DNA of 36,614 bases from assembly GCA_035498555.1 (NCBI GenBank), contig DATKAB010000190.1, positions 1 through 36,614 on the forward strand. Reading direction: 5' to 3'. The position numbers and the translations under genes were made by a program. Below the pieces are notes generated by a model. It was not told where the DNA came from and did not search any database. It was given only the letters and a program-made list of their open reading frames with translations. The DNA comes from Candidatus Sulfotelmatobacter sp. (GTDB taxonomy: Bacteria > Eisenbacteria > RBG-16-71-46). Numbering within the stretch: position 1 is the first letter of the stretch; each line of letters opens with the position of its first letter. Shown piece by piece: positions 8,237 through 15,538 of this stretch.

Positions 8237-8297
8237 TGCGGGACCGCTTTCATGGCGCCGGGATTCTACTCCTGGTTCGCACGGCCTCGAGGCCGCG

Positions 8298-9329
8298 CTA
8301 CTCCGGCGCGTTCCAGGAATCGAACACGGCCTTCGCCACCTCGGCGATGGTCTTCTCGGCGCGCGGGACGGGTCCGCGCACGTCGCGGATCAGCACCGCG
8401 ATCGCGACGCGCCCGCCGCCGCCCGGCAGCGTGATCACGCCCACGTCGTTGACCGCTGCGGTGTGGTCCCCGAGCGACCAGCCGGTGCCGGTCTTGTGGG
8501 CGAGCTTGACCGGCTTCGGCAACCCGGCGCGCAGCCGACCCGCTCCGGTGGTGGTGCGCTCGAGCATCGCCCTCATCGTGTCGGTGGAGGCCGGCGAGAG
8601 TGCCGCGCCATGCCACAGCATCGCGAGCAGCGCGGTGAAGCCGCGCGGTGTCGCAGTATCGCGCGGATCGGCCATGAACTTGCGATCGGCCTCGGCGCGC
8701 CTTGAAATGGGCACCGCGTCGCGCGCCGCCTTGAGGCTGGCCGCGGTCTGCGTGGAATCGAACGGCAGCGAGAGCCCCACCCAGTCGTTACCGCTCTCCC
8801 GCTCGTCGCGATCCACGCGCAGCTCGCTGACACTCCACAGGCGCAACTCCTGGGTGACGACCGCCGGTCCGCCGACGCGGCGCAGCAGTACGTCGCAGGC
8901 GGTGTTGTCGCTGGTGGTCAGCATCCGGTCGAGCAGATCGTGGAGGGTGACGTCGACGCCGCCGACTGGATGGGCGTCGGTGAGCGCGCTCGCCGCCGGG
9001 TTCATGTCCCAGGCGTTCAGGTGCACGATTTCGTCGAGCTTGATGGCGCCCTGGTCCACGCCCGAGAGCACGGTCATCGCGATCGGCAGCTTGAAGGTGC
9101 TGGCCATCGGGAAGCGCTCGTCGGCGCGAATCGCTGCGAAGCGCCCGCTGTCGAGATGCAGCACCGAGATGCCGCACACCCCCGGGCAGTCGCCGGCGAT
9201 CGCGGCGAGCCGGCGCTCGAGCCCGGCATCGCGCGAGAGCGCGTGTGCCGGCGAAGCGAGCGCCACCGCGAACGCCACGCACGCGATGAACAGGGCGGCG
9301 GCGCGCGGGACTGCTCGCATGCCCGGCAT
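8298..9329 (-). CDS. Class A-like serine beta-lactamase family protein
   Basis: 343 residues with a Sec signal peptide (1-30, cleavage after AHA). Active-site motifs: Ser77-Thr-Phe-Lys80 (nucleophile motif SxxK, in FPMASTFKLP), Ser140-Asp-Asn142 (SDN) and Lys279-Thr-Gly281 (KTG), plus the family box TPRGFTALL. The omega-loop has Glu176 in VDRDERESG, the expected deacylating Glu166 of class A, but the usual Asn170 position reads Gly180, with Asn one residue later. Hydrolysis of beta-lactams is therefore likely but not certain. The start ATG (9329) shares a base with the ricT stop as TGATG, so it is translationally coupled; ATG at 9320 is an alternative. The enzyme would act in the periplasm. 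It could instead process peptidoglycan-like substrates. Confidence 0.88.
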   Translation of the reverse strand: MPGMRAVPRAAALFIACVAFAVALASPAHALSRDAGLERRLAAIAGDCPGVCGISVLHLDSGRFAAIRADERFPMASTFKLPIAMTVLSGVDQGAIKLDEIVHLNAWDMNPAASALTDAHPVGGVDVTLHDLLDRMLTTSDNTACDVLLRRVGGPAVVTQELRLWSVSELRVDRDERESGNDWVGLSLPFDSTQTAASLKAARDAVPISRRAEADRKFMADPRDTATPRGFTALLAMLWHGAALSPASTDTMRAMLERTTTGAGRLRAGLPKPVKLAHKTGTGWSLGDHTAAVNDVGVITLPGGGGRVAIAVLIRDVRGPVPRAEKTIAEVAKAVFDSWNAPE

Positions 9330-10228
9330 CAGGCCTCGGGTGGCGGCGCTTCGTCGCGCGGCGACTCGCCGTTCGAATCGCCGCCGCGCTTCTTCTTCCC
9401 GCAATTGCAATCGCCGCACTTGTGATAGGGCCCCGGCGGCAGATCGGCGTAGGCGATGCGATGCTCCCCGCCTTCGTCGTCGCGCACCCACACCGCTTCC
9501 TGGTAAACCTCGGTGCGCGTCACCGTCATCTGGCCCTGGCCGGTTTTCAAGACGGCGCCGGCGGGCGGCAGGCGATCGGCGCTGTCGCGGTACTGGACCA
9601 GCTCGTAGGCCAGGCAGCACATCAGGCGGCCGCACGCGCCCGAGATCTTGCTCGGGTTCAAGGAGAGCTGCTGCTCACGCGCCATCTTGAGCGTCACCGG
9701 ATGGAAATCCTTGAGCCAGGTCGAGCAGCAGAACGCGCGCCCGCACGGACCACAGCCGTCGAGGCGCTTGGCTTGATCGCGCACGCCGATCTGGCGCAGC
9801 TCGATCCGGCACTGGAACTTCGCGGCCAGGTCCTTCACCAGCTCGCGGAAGTCCACGCGATGCTCGGCGGTGAAGTAGAACGTCAGGCGATGGCCGCCGA
9901 AGGCCGCTTCGGCCTCGGCCAGCTCCATCTTCAGCTCGCGCGCCTCGATCCGCTGCTGGCAGTACGAGAACGCCGCGACCTCCTTTTCCTTGAGGTGATC
10001 CTCGCGGTCGAGATCTTCCTCTTCGGCCTTGCGGATGATCTCGCGCGTCACGTTGCCGGGTTTCTTGAGCGCGATCAGCGTCGCGTCTTTCAGGAACACG
10101 GTGCCGATCATCTCGCCGTGTTCGCCCTGCACGATCACGCGATCCCGCAGCCGCAGCCAGATGTTGCGTGAGTTGAGGAAGAACTCCCTGCGCGAGCCGC
10201 GCAATGCGACCTGAACGATGTCCGCCAT
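9329..10228 (-). CDS. ricT: RicT (PSP1/YaaT) iron-sulfur complex subunit
   Basis: A 299-residue PSP1-domain protein of the RicT/YaaT family. In Bacillus subtilis RicT acts with RicA and RicF as a [4Fe-4S] complex affecting RNase Y-dependent mRNA maturation, sporulation and competence. The cysteine pattern is intact: Cys159, 162, 167 and 168 in CGPCGRAFCCSTWL and Cys199, 204 and 205 in CGRLMCCL. An extra C-terminal cluster (Cys271/274/276, KCGDCNCGKKK) and an acidic/proline tail extend the usual length. It lies in the same run as holB, which also neighbours yaaT in Firmicutes, with a DUF1189 gene between. The stop overlaps the beta-lactamase start. The 165-nt upstream gap suggests a possible own promoter. 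The family call is firm; which partners exist outside the window is unknown. Confidence 0.93.
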   Translation of the reverse strand: MADIVQVALRGSRREFFLNSRNIWLRLRDRVIVQGEHGEMIGTVFLKDATLIALKKPGNVTREIIRKAEEEDLDREDHLKEKEVAAFSYCQQRIEARELKMELAEAEAAFGGHRLTFYFTAEHRVDFRELVKDLAAKFQCRIELRQIGVRDQAKRLDGCGPCGRAFCCSTWLKDFHPVTLKMAREQQLSLNPSKISGACGRLMCCLAYELVQYRDSADRLPPAGAVLKTGQGQMTVTRTEVYQEAVWVRDDEGGEHRIAYADLPPGPYHKCGDCNCGKKKRGGDSNGESPRDEAPPPEA

Positions 10229-10393
10229 CGCGAACCTCTATGGCGCGGAAGCCCGCGCGTGCCGCACGCCGGACGAGACCGGCGGATCGTGTCGCGTGTC
10301 ATGTCCCGCCGCTTCGGGCGGCGGGCTATCGGGAAGAGCGGCGCGGAGGTCCGGCCGGCTCGGGTACGCGACAACAATAGCCCAGCCCGGCCC

Positions 10394-11239
10394 TCAATGC
10401 ACCGGCGTTGGTGCGGGCGGCGGCGCGGGGGGAGGCGCGCTTGCCGGCGGGGCGAGGCCCGCCGCGGCCCCGGGCTCGGTCGCGGCCTGGACCGCGAACC
10501 ACAGATAGGCGAGGGCGATGGCGAAGCCGAGCACCCACGAGAACACGAAGTTCGAGCGCGTCCACGCCAGCAGGAAGTCGTAGAACAGCGCTGGCGTGAT
10601 CGCCACCGCCGCGACCCGGAACGCGCTCTGGAACTGGAACGATGGGTCGCGGTTACGGGCCAGCGCCAGCCCGAGCGCGGAGAAAATCAGCACCTTGATG
10701 AGCGCCGAGAGCCAGAAGCACAGCAATCCCGCGAGGCCGACCAGCGTCGCGAACCAGGCCCCGATTTGCGCCAGCCACTTGAAGCCCTTGGCCTGCTCGT
10801 AGCGAAAATCCAGATTGGGCGGGAAGTCGTAGCTGCGCGACTCCCAGCCCGACGAGCGCTCGATCATCAACTGGTGCGCGGTCAGCAGCACGTGCGCGCC
10901 GGCCTGGCGCGGCGAGGTGTACTGGCCGGCGGTGTCGATCACCGCGAGTAACGCGTTGTCTTTGGGATCGCGGATCATCACCGGCAGCGGCGCGTCGATC
11001 AGAACGTGGCCGTGTTTGATGTTGAACGGTGGAATCTGCCGGAGCACTCCCGGCGCGCGCACCGTGCAGAACTGCGCGGTCCGGATCTGGATCCTCACCG
11101 CTCGCGGAATCCAAAACAGGAGCATCGCCAGCAGCAGGTAGCCGACCGCGGCGCCCGGCCAGTTCCGCGCGACGTCCTGATAGAGCGCCTTCGAGAAGAA
11201 CGAGAGCGGGATTGCCTGCAGAACGTTGAAGCGTCGCAT
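10394..11239 (-). CDS. DUF1189 family membrane protein
   Basis: 281 residues. The N-terminus (PLSFFSKALYQDVARNW) and layout match DUF1189 inner-membrane proteins. One helix near 29-46 is followed by an extracytoplasmic domain of about 110 residues (VLIDAPLPVMIRD..., LLAVIDTAGQY) and then about four helices between 155 and 265. A proline/alanine-rich tail (PPAPPPAPTPVH) ends the protein. ATG at 11239 has a clear GGAGG site with a 5-nt spacer, downstream of the holB TAG stop by 18 nt, so it is part of the holB transcription unit. The molecular function of DUF1189 is not established. The cell-division and replication neighbours suggest a housekeeping envelope role, but this is only context. Confidence 0.8.
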   Translation of the reverse strand: MRRFNVLQAIPLSFFSKALYQDVARNWPGAAVGYLLLAMLLFWIPRAVRIQIRTAQFCTVRAPGVLRQIPPFNIKHGHVLIDAPLPVMIRDPKDNALLAVIDTAGQYTSPRQAGAHVLLTAHQLMIERSSGWESRSYDFPPNLDFRYEQAKGFKWLAQIGAWFATLVGLAGLLCFWLSALIKVLIFSALGLALARNRDPSFQFQSAFRVAAVAITPALFYDFLLAWTRSNFVFSWVLGFAIALAYLWFAVQAATEPGAAAGLAPPASAPPPAPPPAPTPVH

Positions 11240-11257
11240 CGCGGCCTCCGACTTCGG

Positions 11258-12472
11258 CTAGTAATTCCACCGCCCGGTGGGATGGCGTGGCCAGTCGCCT
11301 TCGCCGAGCCGCGCGCCCGCGACTCGTGCCATTCCCGAGAACATCGCGACGTCGGCGGCGACGTTGCCGTCGATCGCCCGCAGCATCTCTTCCAGCACCA
11401 TGAGCCGCCGGCGGATCTCGGTGGCGTCGAGCCCGGCCGCCTGGCGCCGGATCTCGGCGGCGCGATCGAAGTGGACCAGCGACTCCTCGACACCGCCGTA
11501 GCGGGCGCGCAGCAGATCGCGCAGCCACAGCTCGTGGAACTCGACCATGCGCTTGAGCGAATCGCGGCCGGTGCGGCCGAAGTTCATGTAGCGCTGAACC
11601 GTCTGCCACAACGCGCCGGGGTCGCCGCGGAGCGCGGGCTCAAGCAGCGCCAGCGCCTTGTTGCGCAGCTCGATGGGATCGCCGGCGTCGCGCAGCTCGA
11701 TCGCGCGCGCAAGCGAGCCGCCGGCCAGCGCCGCCAGCAGGCGCGATTCGCGCTCCGGCACTCTCAACTCCCGCTCGAGCTGCTCGCGCACCAGCGACTC
11801 GGCGAGCGGCGCGAAGCGCACCTTCTGGCAGCGCGAGCGGATCGTGGCCGGGAGCCGAGTGGGGCGCGAGGTGGTGAGGATCCAGACGGTGGCGGCGCCC
11901 GGCTCCTCGATCGACTTGAGCAGCGCCGAATACTGGTCCTCGCGCATGCGATCGGCGTCGCGCACCACCACTACGCGGCGCGACGACTCGAACGGCTTGA
12001 ACGCAAGCTCGCGCAGCAGCTCGCGCGTGATCGACAGCCGGATCGACGCCGCCTTCTCGTAGCGGAAGACATAGAAGGGATTCGCGCGGAGCGCGGCGAG
12101 CGTCTCGGCCATCGTGTTGTCGAGCTCCTTCTCTTCGCCCGAGACCGGAAAGAGGAACTTGAGATCGGGATGCGCGAGCGTGCGGGTCTTCACGCAGGCG
12201 GCGCAGACGCCGCACGCGTCGTTGGCGGGCGCGTCGCTCTGCTCGGCGGGCGCCGGCGCGTCGAACAGGCCGGGCGCGGCGTTCGACGAGGCCGGCACGC
12301 CGTGCTCGCACAGGATGGCGCTCGCGAAGGCCAGCGCGCCGGTCATCTTGCCGACGCCGGCCGGGCCGTGGAACAGGTAGGCGTTGGCGAAGCGCTGGCC
12401 GCGGATGATCGCGCGCAGGTACGCGGAGGCCTCGGGCTGGCCGAGCAGTTCGGAAAGCTTCACGCCGAGCAC
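11258..12472 (-). CDS. holB: DNA polymerase III delta prime subunit
   Basis: A 404-residue clamp-loader subunit of the AAA+ family that helps load the sliding clamp on DNA. P-loop GPAGVGKM at 36-43 has Met where Thr or Ser normally contacts the nucleotide. A four-cysteine zinc module is present (Cys55, Cys87, Cys90, Cys93; CGVCAAC). Walker-B-like VVVVRDADRM and the SRC motif (Arg212-Ser-Arg-Cys215) follow. The lid and C-terminal collar helices run from about 220 to 404. GTG at 12472 is the start, 9 nt after the envC stop, with GTG at 12463 an alternative. No Shine-Dalgarno site is visible, and a TAGTCT hexamer ends 6 nt before the GTG. The replaced P-loop residue fits the weak or absent ATPase of many delta prime subunits. 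Confidence 0.92.
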   Translation of the reverse strand: MLGVKLSELLGQPEASAYLRAIIRGQRFANAYLFHGPAGVGKMTGALAFASAILCEHGVPASSNAAPGLFDAPAPAEQSDAPANDACGVCAACVKTRTLAHPDLKFLFPVSGEEKELDNTMAETLAALRANPFYVFRYEKAASIRLSITRELLRELAFKPFESSRRVVVVRDADRMREDQYSALLKSIEEPGAATVWILTTSRPTRLPATIRSRCQKVRFAPLAESLVREQLERELRVPERESRLLAALAGGSLARAIELRDAGDPIELRNKALALLEPALRGDPGALWQTVQRYMNFGRTGRDSLKRMVEFHELWLRDLLRARYGGVEESLVHFDRAAEIRRQAAGLDATEIRRRLMVLEEMLRAIDGNVAADVAMFSGMARVAGARLGEGDWPRHPTGRWNY

Positions 12473-12481
12473 GGCGCGAGA

Positions 12482-13684
12482 CTACTTCAACCACCCCTCG
12501 GGATCGAGCGAGGCGCCGCCCTTCCGCACCTCGAAGTGGAGCTCGGCGCCCTTGAGTGACCCGGTGTCGCCGCTCTTCCCGATCACCGCGCCCGGCAGCA
12601 CCTCCTGGCCCACCGAGACGTCGATCTCGGAGAGGTGGGCGTAGAGGGTGTAGTAACCGTCACCGTGATTCAGGATCACCATCATGCCGTAGGCTTCGAA
12701 ATCGTCGCTGGTGTAGTCGACGCGCGCGCGCGCCACCGCGCGCACCGGGGTGCCAATCGGGCTCGCGATGTCGATGCCGTTGTTGGGCACCACCGTGCCC
12801 CACTTGGGGTGCTTCTCGGGGCCGAAGTGCCCGATGAGGTCGCCGCGGAGCGGCCAGTCGAGCTTACCCTCGCCGCGCGCGAAGTCGCCGGTGTAGGGCT
12901 CGGGCACGCGCCCCTGGGCCCTGGCGCGCGCGGCTTCGTCGCGCCGCTTCGATTCGAGCTGGTTCAGGAGTCGCTGGATGCTGTGCGCGGTGCGCTCGAG
13001 ATCGGCGGCGGCGGCCTCGTAGGCCTCGCGCTGCGTCTGAATCGTGTGCACCGTGGTCTCGTGCTCGGTGCGCAGCTTGTCGAGCCGCTGATTCTCGACG
13101 CTGGTCTTCTTCTCGTTGCGCCCGATGTCGACCAGATTGGTTTCGAGACGCAGCTTGTCGGCCTCGACCATCTCCTTCTGGGTCTGCACTTCCTCGAGCA
13201 GGATGCGGTCCTGCTCGGCCACCATCACCAGATAGTCCCAGCGCGCCAGCAGCTGCCCGAAGGAGCGCGTCGAGAGCAGGAACTCGAGATCGCGCGCGGC
13301 CCCCGACTTGTAGATGCTGCGCAGCCGTGCGCCGAGCCGTGTCCGCTGGGCCTGCAGCGTCAGCTCGCTGCGCTGGAGATTGGTGCGCGTGACGTCGAGC
13401 TGCTGGTCGAGCTGGCCGCGACGCGTCTGCAACGTGCGCAGGCGCCGGCGCGTCATGTTCAGCTCCTTCTCGGTGCGCCGGAGCTTGACGGTCTCCTGGC
13501 TCTCCTGACCCTTCAGCTTCTGAGCGGCCTCGCGGCTCTCGCGCGCCTGGCGCTGGACCATCTCGAGCTCGCGGCGCTTGGCCATCTCGAGGCTGTCCTG
13601 GGCCGAAAGCGGTGCGGCGATCAACGCGCTCAGGGCGGCAAGGGCGGCGAACGCGGCGCCGGTCGAATGGCGCCGCGGGCTCAC
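12482..13684 (-). CDS. envC: EnvC-like murein hydrolase activator (degenerate M23/LytM domain)
   Basis: 400 residues: signal peptide (1-28, ending SAQD), a long coiled coil (about 30-255, rich in E, R, Q, L) and a C-terminal LytM/M23 domain (about 275-400). Two of the five metal/catalytic positions are replaced: VPNNGIDIASP has Asn301 where active enzymes have the zinc His (Asp305 kept), and GAELHFEVR has Glu instead of the first His of HxH. YAHL is retained. This matches EnvC-type activators, which are recruited by FtsEX and switch on amidases rather than cutting peptidoglycan themselves. The GTG start at 13684 overlaps the ftsX stop by 4 nt (GTGA), giving tight coupling. The upstream open frame is a shadow of ftsX. 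The cognate amidase is not in the window. Confidence 0.9.
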   Translation of the reverse strand: MSPRRHSTGAAFAALAALSALIAAPLSAQDSLEMAKRRELEMVQRQARESREAAQKLKGQESQETVKLRRTEKELNMTRRRLRTLQTRRGQLDQQLDVTRTNLQRSELTLQAQRTRLGARLRSIYKSGAARDLEFLLSTRSFGQLLARWDYLVMVAEQDRILLEEVQTQKEMVEADKLRLETNLVDIGRNEKKTSVENQRLDKLRTEHETTVHTIQTQREAYEAAAADLERTAHSIQRLLNQLESKRRDEAARARAQGRVPEPYTGDFARGEGKLDWPLRGDLIGHFGPEKHPKWGTVVPNNGIDIASPIGTPVRAVARARVDYTSDDFEAYGMMVILNHGDGYYTLYAHLSEIDVSVGQEVLPGAVIGKSGDTGSLKGAELHFEVRKGGASLDPEGWLK

Positions 13685-14538
13685 GGGCCGACCGAGCGGA
13701 GCACGCGCGCCAGTGCGAGCTGGGCGGCGAACCAGCCGAGCGCGAGCGCGGCGCCGAAGTAGGCGAGCGTCCACGACAGCGGCAGGAAGCCGATGCCGAG
13801 GATGCGTCGCGCCAGCGCCTGCTGCGCGGCGTAGAGGAGGCCGAGCGCGATCAGCGCCGCGACGCCGGCCACCAGGGTGGCCTCGATCACGAACGGCGTG
13901 GCGATGAAACGATCCGAGGCGCCGAGCCGGCTCATGATCTCGACCTGCTGGCGGCGCGCGAGCACCGTCAGGCGCAGCGTGTTGTACATGACGAACAGGA
14001 TCGCCAGCGCCGCGACGGTGCCCACCACCAGCGCCGCGAGCTTCAGCGAATCGGTGAGATTGTCGAGCCGCCTCACCCATTCGGCGCCGTAGCGAACGTC
14101 CTCGACCTCGGGCAGCTCGCCGACCTGCTTCGAGACCGCCTCCATGGCGGTGGCGTTCAACAGCTCGGGCTTGAGCTTGACGCGGATCGAGGCCGGCAGC
14201 GGATTCTCGCCCACCGCCTCGAGCAGCTCGGGGTCGCCGACCGATTGCGAGAACTCGTCCCAGGCCTGCTGCTTGCTCACGTAGGTCGCGTCGCCGTAGA
14301 GGTCGTGCAGCCTGCCGAGCAGCATGTCGCGCTCGGAAGGCGTCACGTTGTCGCGCAGGTAGACCACCATCTCGCGCCGGTCGCCCAGGACCTGGAGCCC
14401 GATCTCGGCGTTGTGGGTGAGCAGCAGGAACAGGCCGGAGAGCACCAGCGCGCCGGTCAGCGACAGCACCGCGGTGACGGCGAGGCCGCGATGCTGCCGG
14501 ATCGAGCGCCAGGTTTCGCGGAAGAAAAAGAGGTACAT
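13681..14538 (-). CDS. ftsX: Cell division protein FtsX
   Basis: A 285-residue member of the FtsX/permease family. A cytoplasmic N-terminus and helix 1 (about 19-40, LAVTAVLSLTGALVLSGLFL) come first. The extracytoplasmic loop (about 45-165) contains the family segment EMVVYLRDNVTPSERD and the YVSKQQAWDEFSQ region that in characterised FtsX contacts the wall-hydrolase activator. Three more helices follow (about 170-190, 222-243, 258-278). The cytoplasmic motif VLARRQQVEIMSRLGASDRFI between helices 2 and 3 is typical. ATG at 14538 lies 2 nt after the ftsE stop, and the envC start overlaps the ftsX stop. FtsE, FtsX and EnvC would act as one mechanotransmission complex at the septum. Confidence 0.94.
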   Translation of the reverse strand: MYLFFFRETWRSIRQHRGLAVTAVLSLTGALVLSGLFLLLTHNAEIGLQVLGDRREMVVYLRDNVTPSERDMLLGRLHDLYGDATYVSKQQAWDEFSQSVGDPELLEAVGENPLPASIRVKLKPELLNATAMEAVSKQVGELPEVEDVRYGAEWVRRLDNLTDSLKLAALVVGTVAALAILFVMYNTLRLTVLARRQQVEIMSRLGASDRFIATPFVIEATLVAGVAALIALGLLYAAQQALARRILGIGFLPLSWTLAYFGAALALGWFAAQLALARVLRSVGP

Positions 14539-14540
14539 GG

Positions 14541-15440
14541 TCAGGCTCCGGCGACCGGTGTCGAGGGGGGCGGGGAAGTCGGCGACTCGGGCTCGGGCGC
14601 CGCGAAGTGGGTGATCTCGAGCGGCGCTGGCCGAGCGGGCGGCGGCTCCGCGACCGACTCGGGCGGCGATGGCGGCGCCGGCGCTGCGGTGGGCGGCGGC
14701 GCGACGACTGCCGGCGGCGGCTCCGCCGCGGGCCGCGAAGGCGCGGCCATCAGCGGCGGCGGCGGGGCGTAGCCGGGCGGGAAGGTCGCGCCGTAGAGCT
14801 TGCCGTCCTCGATGGTGATGATGCGTCCCGGGAGCGCCTCGGCCAGCTCGCGCCGCGTGGTGGTGACCAGCAGCGCCGCGCCCTCGGCGTGAATGCGCCT
14901 CAAGAGCGCCACGATTTCGCTCGCGCTGCGCGGCTCGAGCGCGCCGGTCGGCTCGTCGGCCAGGATCACCGCCGGCCGATTGACGATCGCGCGCGCGATC
15001 GCGCAACGCTGCCGCTCGCCGAACGACAGCTCGAGCGGGAACGCGGTCTGCTTGGACTGGAGCCCGACTTCCTCGAGGGCGAACAGCACGCGCGGGATCA
15101 CCTCGTCGTCGCGGAACTGGCCGGCGATCCGCACCGCCAGCGCCACGTTCTCGAACACCGTGCGGTCGCCGAGCAGGCGGAAGTCCTCGTAGACGATGCC
15201 CAGCGTGCGCCTGAGCAGCGCCCGCTGCCGGCGCCTCAGTCCACCGCCGCGGAACGTGCCCACCGTCACCGTGCCCGAGGTGGGTTGCAGCTCGTGGGTG
15301 ATGAGCCGGAGGATGGAGGTCTTGCCGGCGCCGCTCGGGCCAAGGAACACCACGCACTCGCCCTCGTCCATGTGCCACGACACGGAATCGAGCGCCAGGC
15401 GCTCTCCGTAGCGCCGCGACACCTGCTCGAACGTGATCAT
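14541..15440 (-). CDS. ftsE: Cell division ATP-binding protein FtsE with proline-rich C-terminal tail
   Basis: 299 residues. Residues 1-225 are an FtsE-type ABC ATPase: Walker A GPSGAGKT (near 34-41), Q-loop YEDFRLL, signature ELSFGERQR, Walker B AVILADEPTGALEP. Two motif positions differ from the common FtsE form: LSGGE reads LSFGE, and the D-loop NLD reads ALE. A tail of about 70 residues follows, nearly half Pro and Ala (PPPPLMAAPSRPAAEPPPAVV...), so the protein exceeds the usual length of about 220. ATG at 15440 is chosen over the TTG at 15449: it lies 7 nt after a TAACTT -10 box with no Shine-Dalgarno site. It powers FtsX and thereby EnvC in septal wall hydrolysis. The effect of the altered motifs is unknown. 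Confidence 0.92.
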   Translation of the reverse strand: MITFEQVSRRYGERLALDSVSWHMDEGECVVFLGPSGAGKTSILRLITHELQPTSGTVTVGTFRGGGLRRRQRALLRRTLGIVYEDFRLLGDRTVFENVALAVRIAGQFRDDEVIPRVLFALEEVGLQSKQTAFPLELSFGERQRCAIARAIVNRPAVILADEPTGALEPRSASEIVALLRRIHAEGAALLVTTTRRELAEALPGRIITIEDGKLYGATFPPGYAPPPPLMAAPSRPAAEPPPAVVAPPPTAAPAPPSPPESVAEPPPARPAPLEITHFAAPEPESPTSPPPSTPVAGA

Positions 15441-15447
15441 CGAGTCC

Positions 15448-15477
15448 AAGTTAGCAGAGGGGCGGCCGGGCCCTCAA
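15448..15477 (-). promoter_or_regulatory. Candidate promoter of the ftsE operon
   Basis: Read on the minus strand, TTGAGG (15472-15477) and TAACTT (15448-15453) are separated by 18 bp, and TGC directly before the -10 makes an extended form. The ATG of ftsE follows after 7 nt, suggesting a leaderless transcript. It lies just past the surA terminator hairpin, as expected for a new transcription unit. The same TGCTA-type -10 occurs before mfd and moxR. Confidence 0.5.
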
Positions 15478-15483
15478 TGAAAT

Positions 15484-15518
15484 GGCGCTCCGCCCCGGCC
15501 CGGCCGGGACGGAGCGCC
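15484..15518 (-). terminator. Probable intrinsic terminator after surA
   Basis: GGCGCTCCG (15484-15492) pairs with CGGAGCGCC (15510-15518). An inner CCCGG/CCGGG stem (15494-15498 with 15504-15508) gives a 14-pair hairpin with one mismatch. It begins 21 bp past the surA stop. On the minus strand it is followed by a short T-rich stretch (CATTTCATTG) rather than a full T-run, so termination strength is uncertain. Confidence 0.6.
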
Positions 15519-15538
15519 GATGCCACCCTCACCGGCCG

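Noticed and set aside
8233-8253. Six-codon upstream frame (MKAVPQ) overlapping the beta-helix gene start as ATGA on the minus strand
   Set aside because: Too short to distinguish from chance; no Shine-Dalgarno site, though a TAGAAT box lies 9 nt upstream.
8283-8294. 12-bp palindrome GGCCTCGAGGCC after the beta-lactamase stop
   Set aside because: No loop and no T-run; a single short palindrome is not enough to call a binding site.
8298-9329. Beta-lactamase as a mobile resistance cassette
   Set aside because: No transposase, integron site or change in base composition nearby; it is coupled to ricT in a housekeeping run.
10305-10325. Perfect 8-bp hairpin CCCGCCGC-TTCGG-GCGGCGGG between DUF1189 and ricT
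   Set aside because: No T-run on either strand, so it is not called a terminator; it could be a small structural element or chance in GC-rich DNA.
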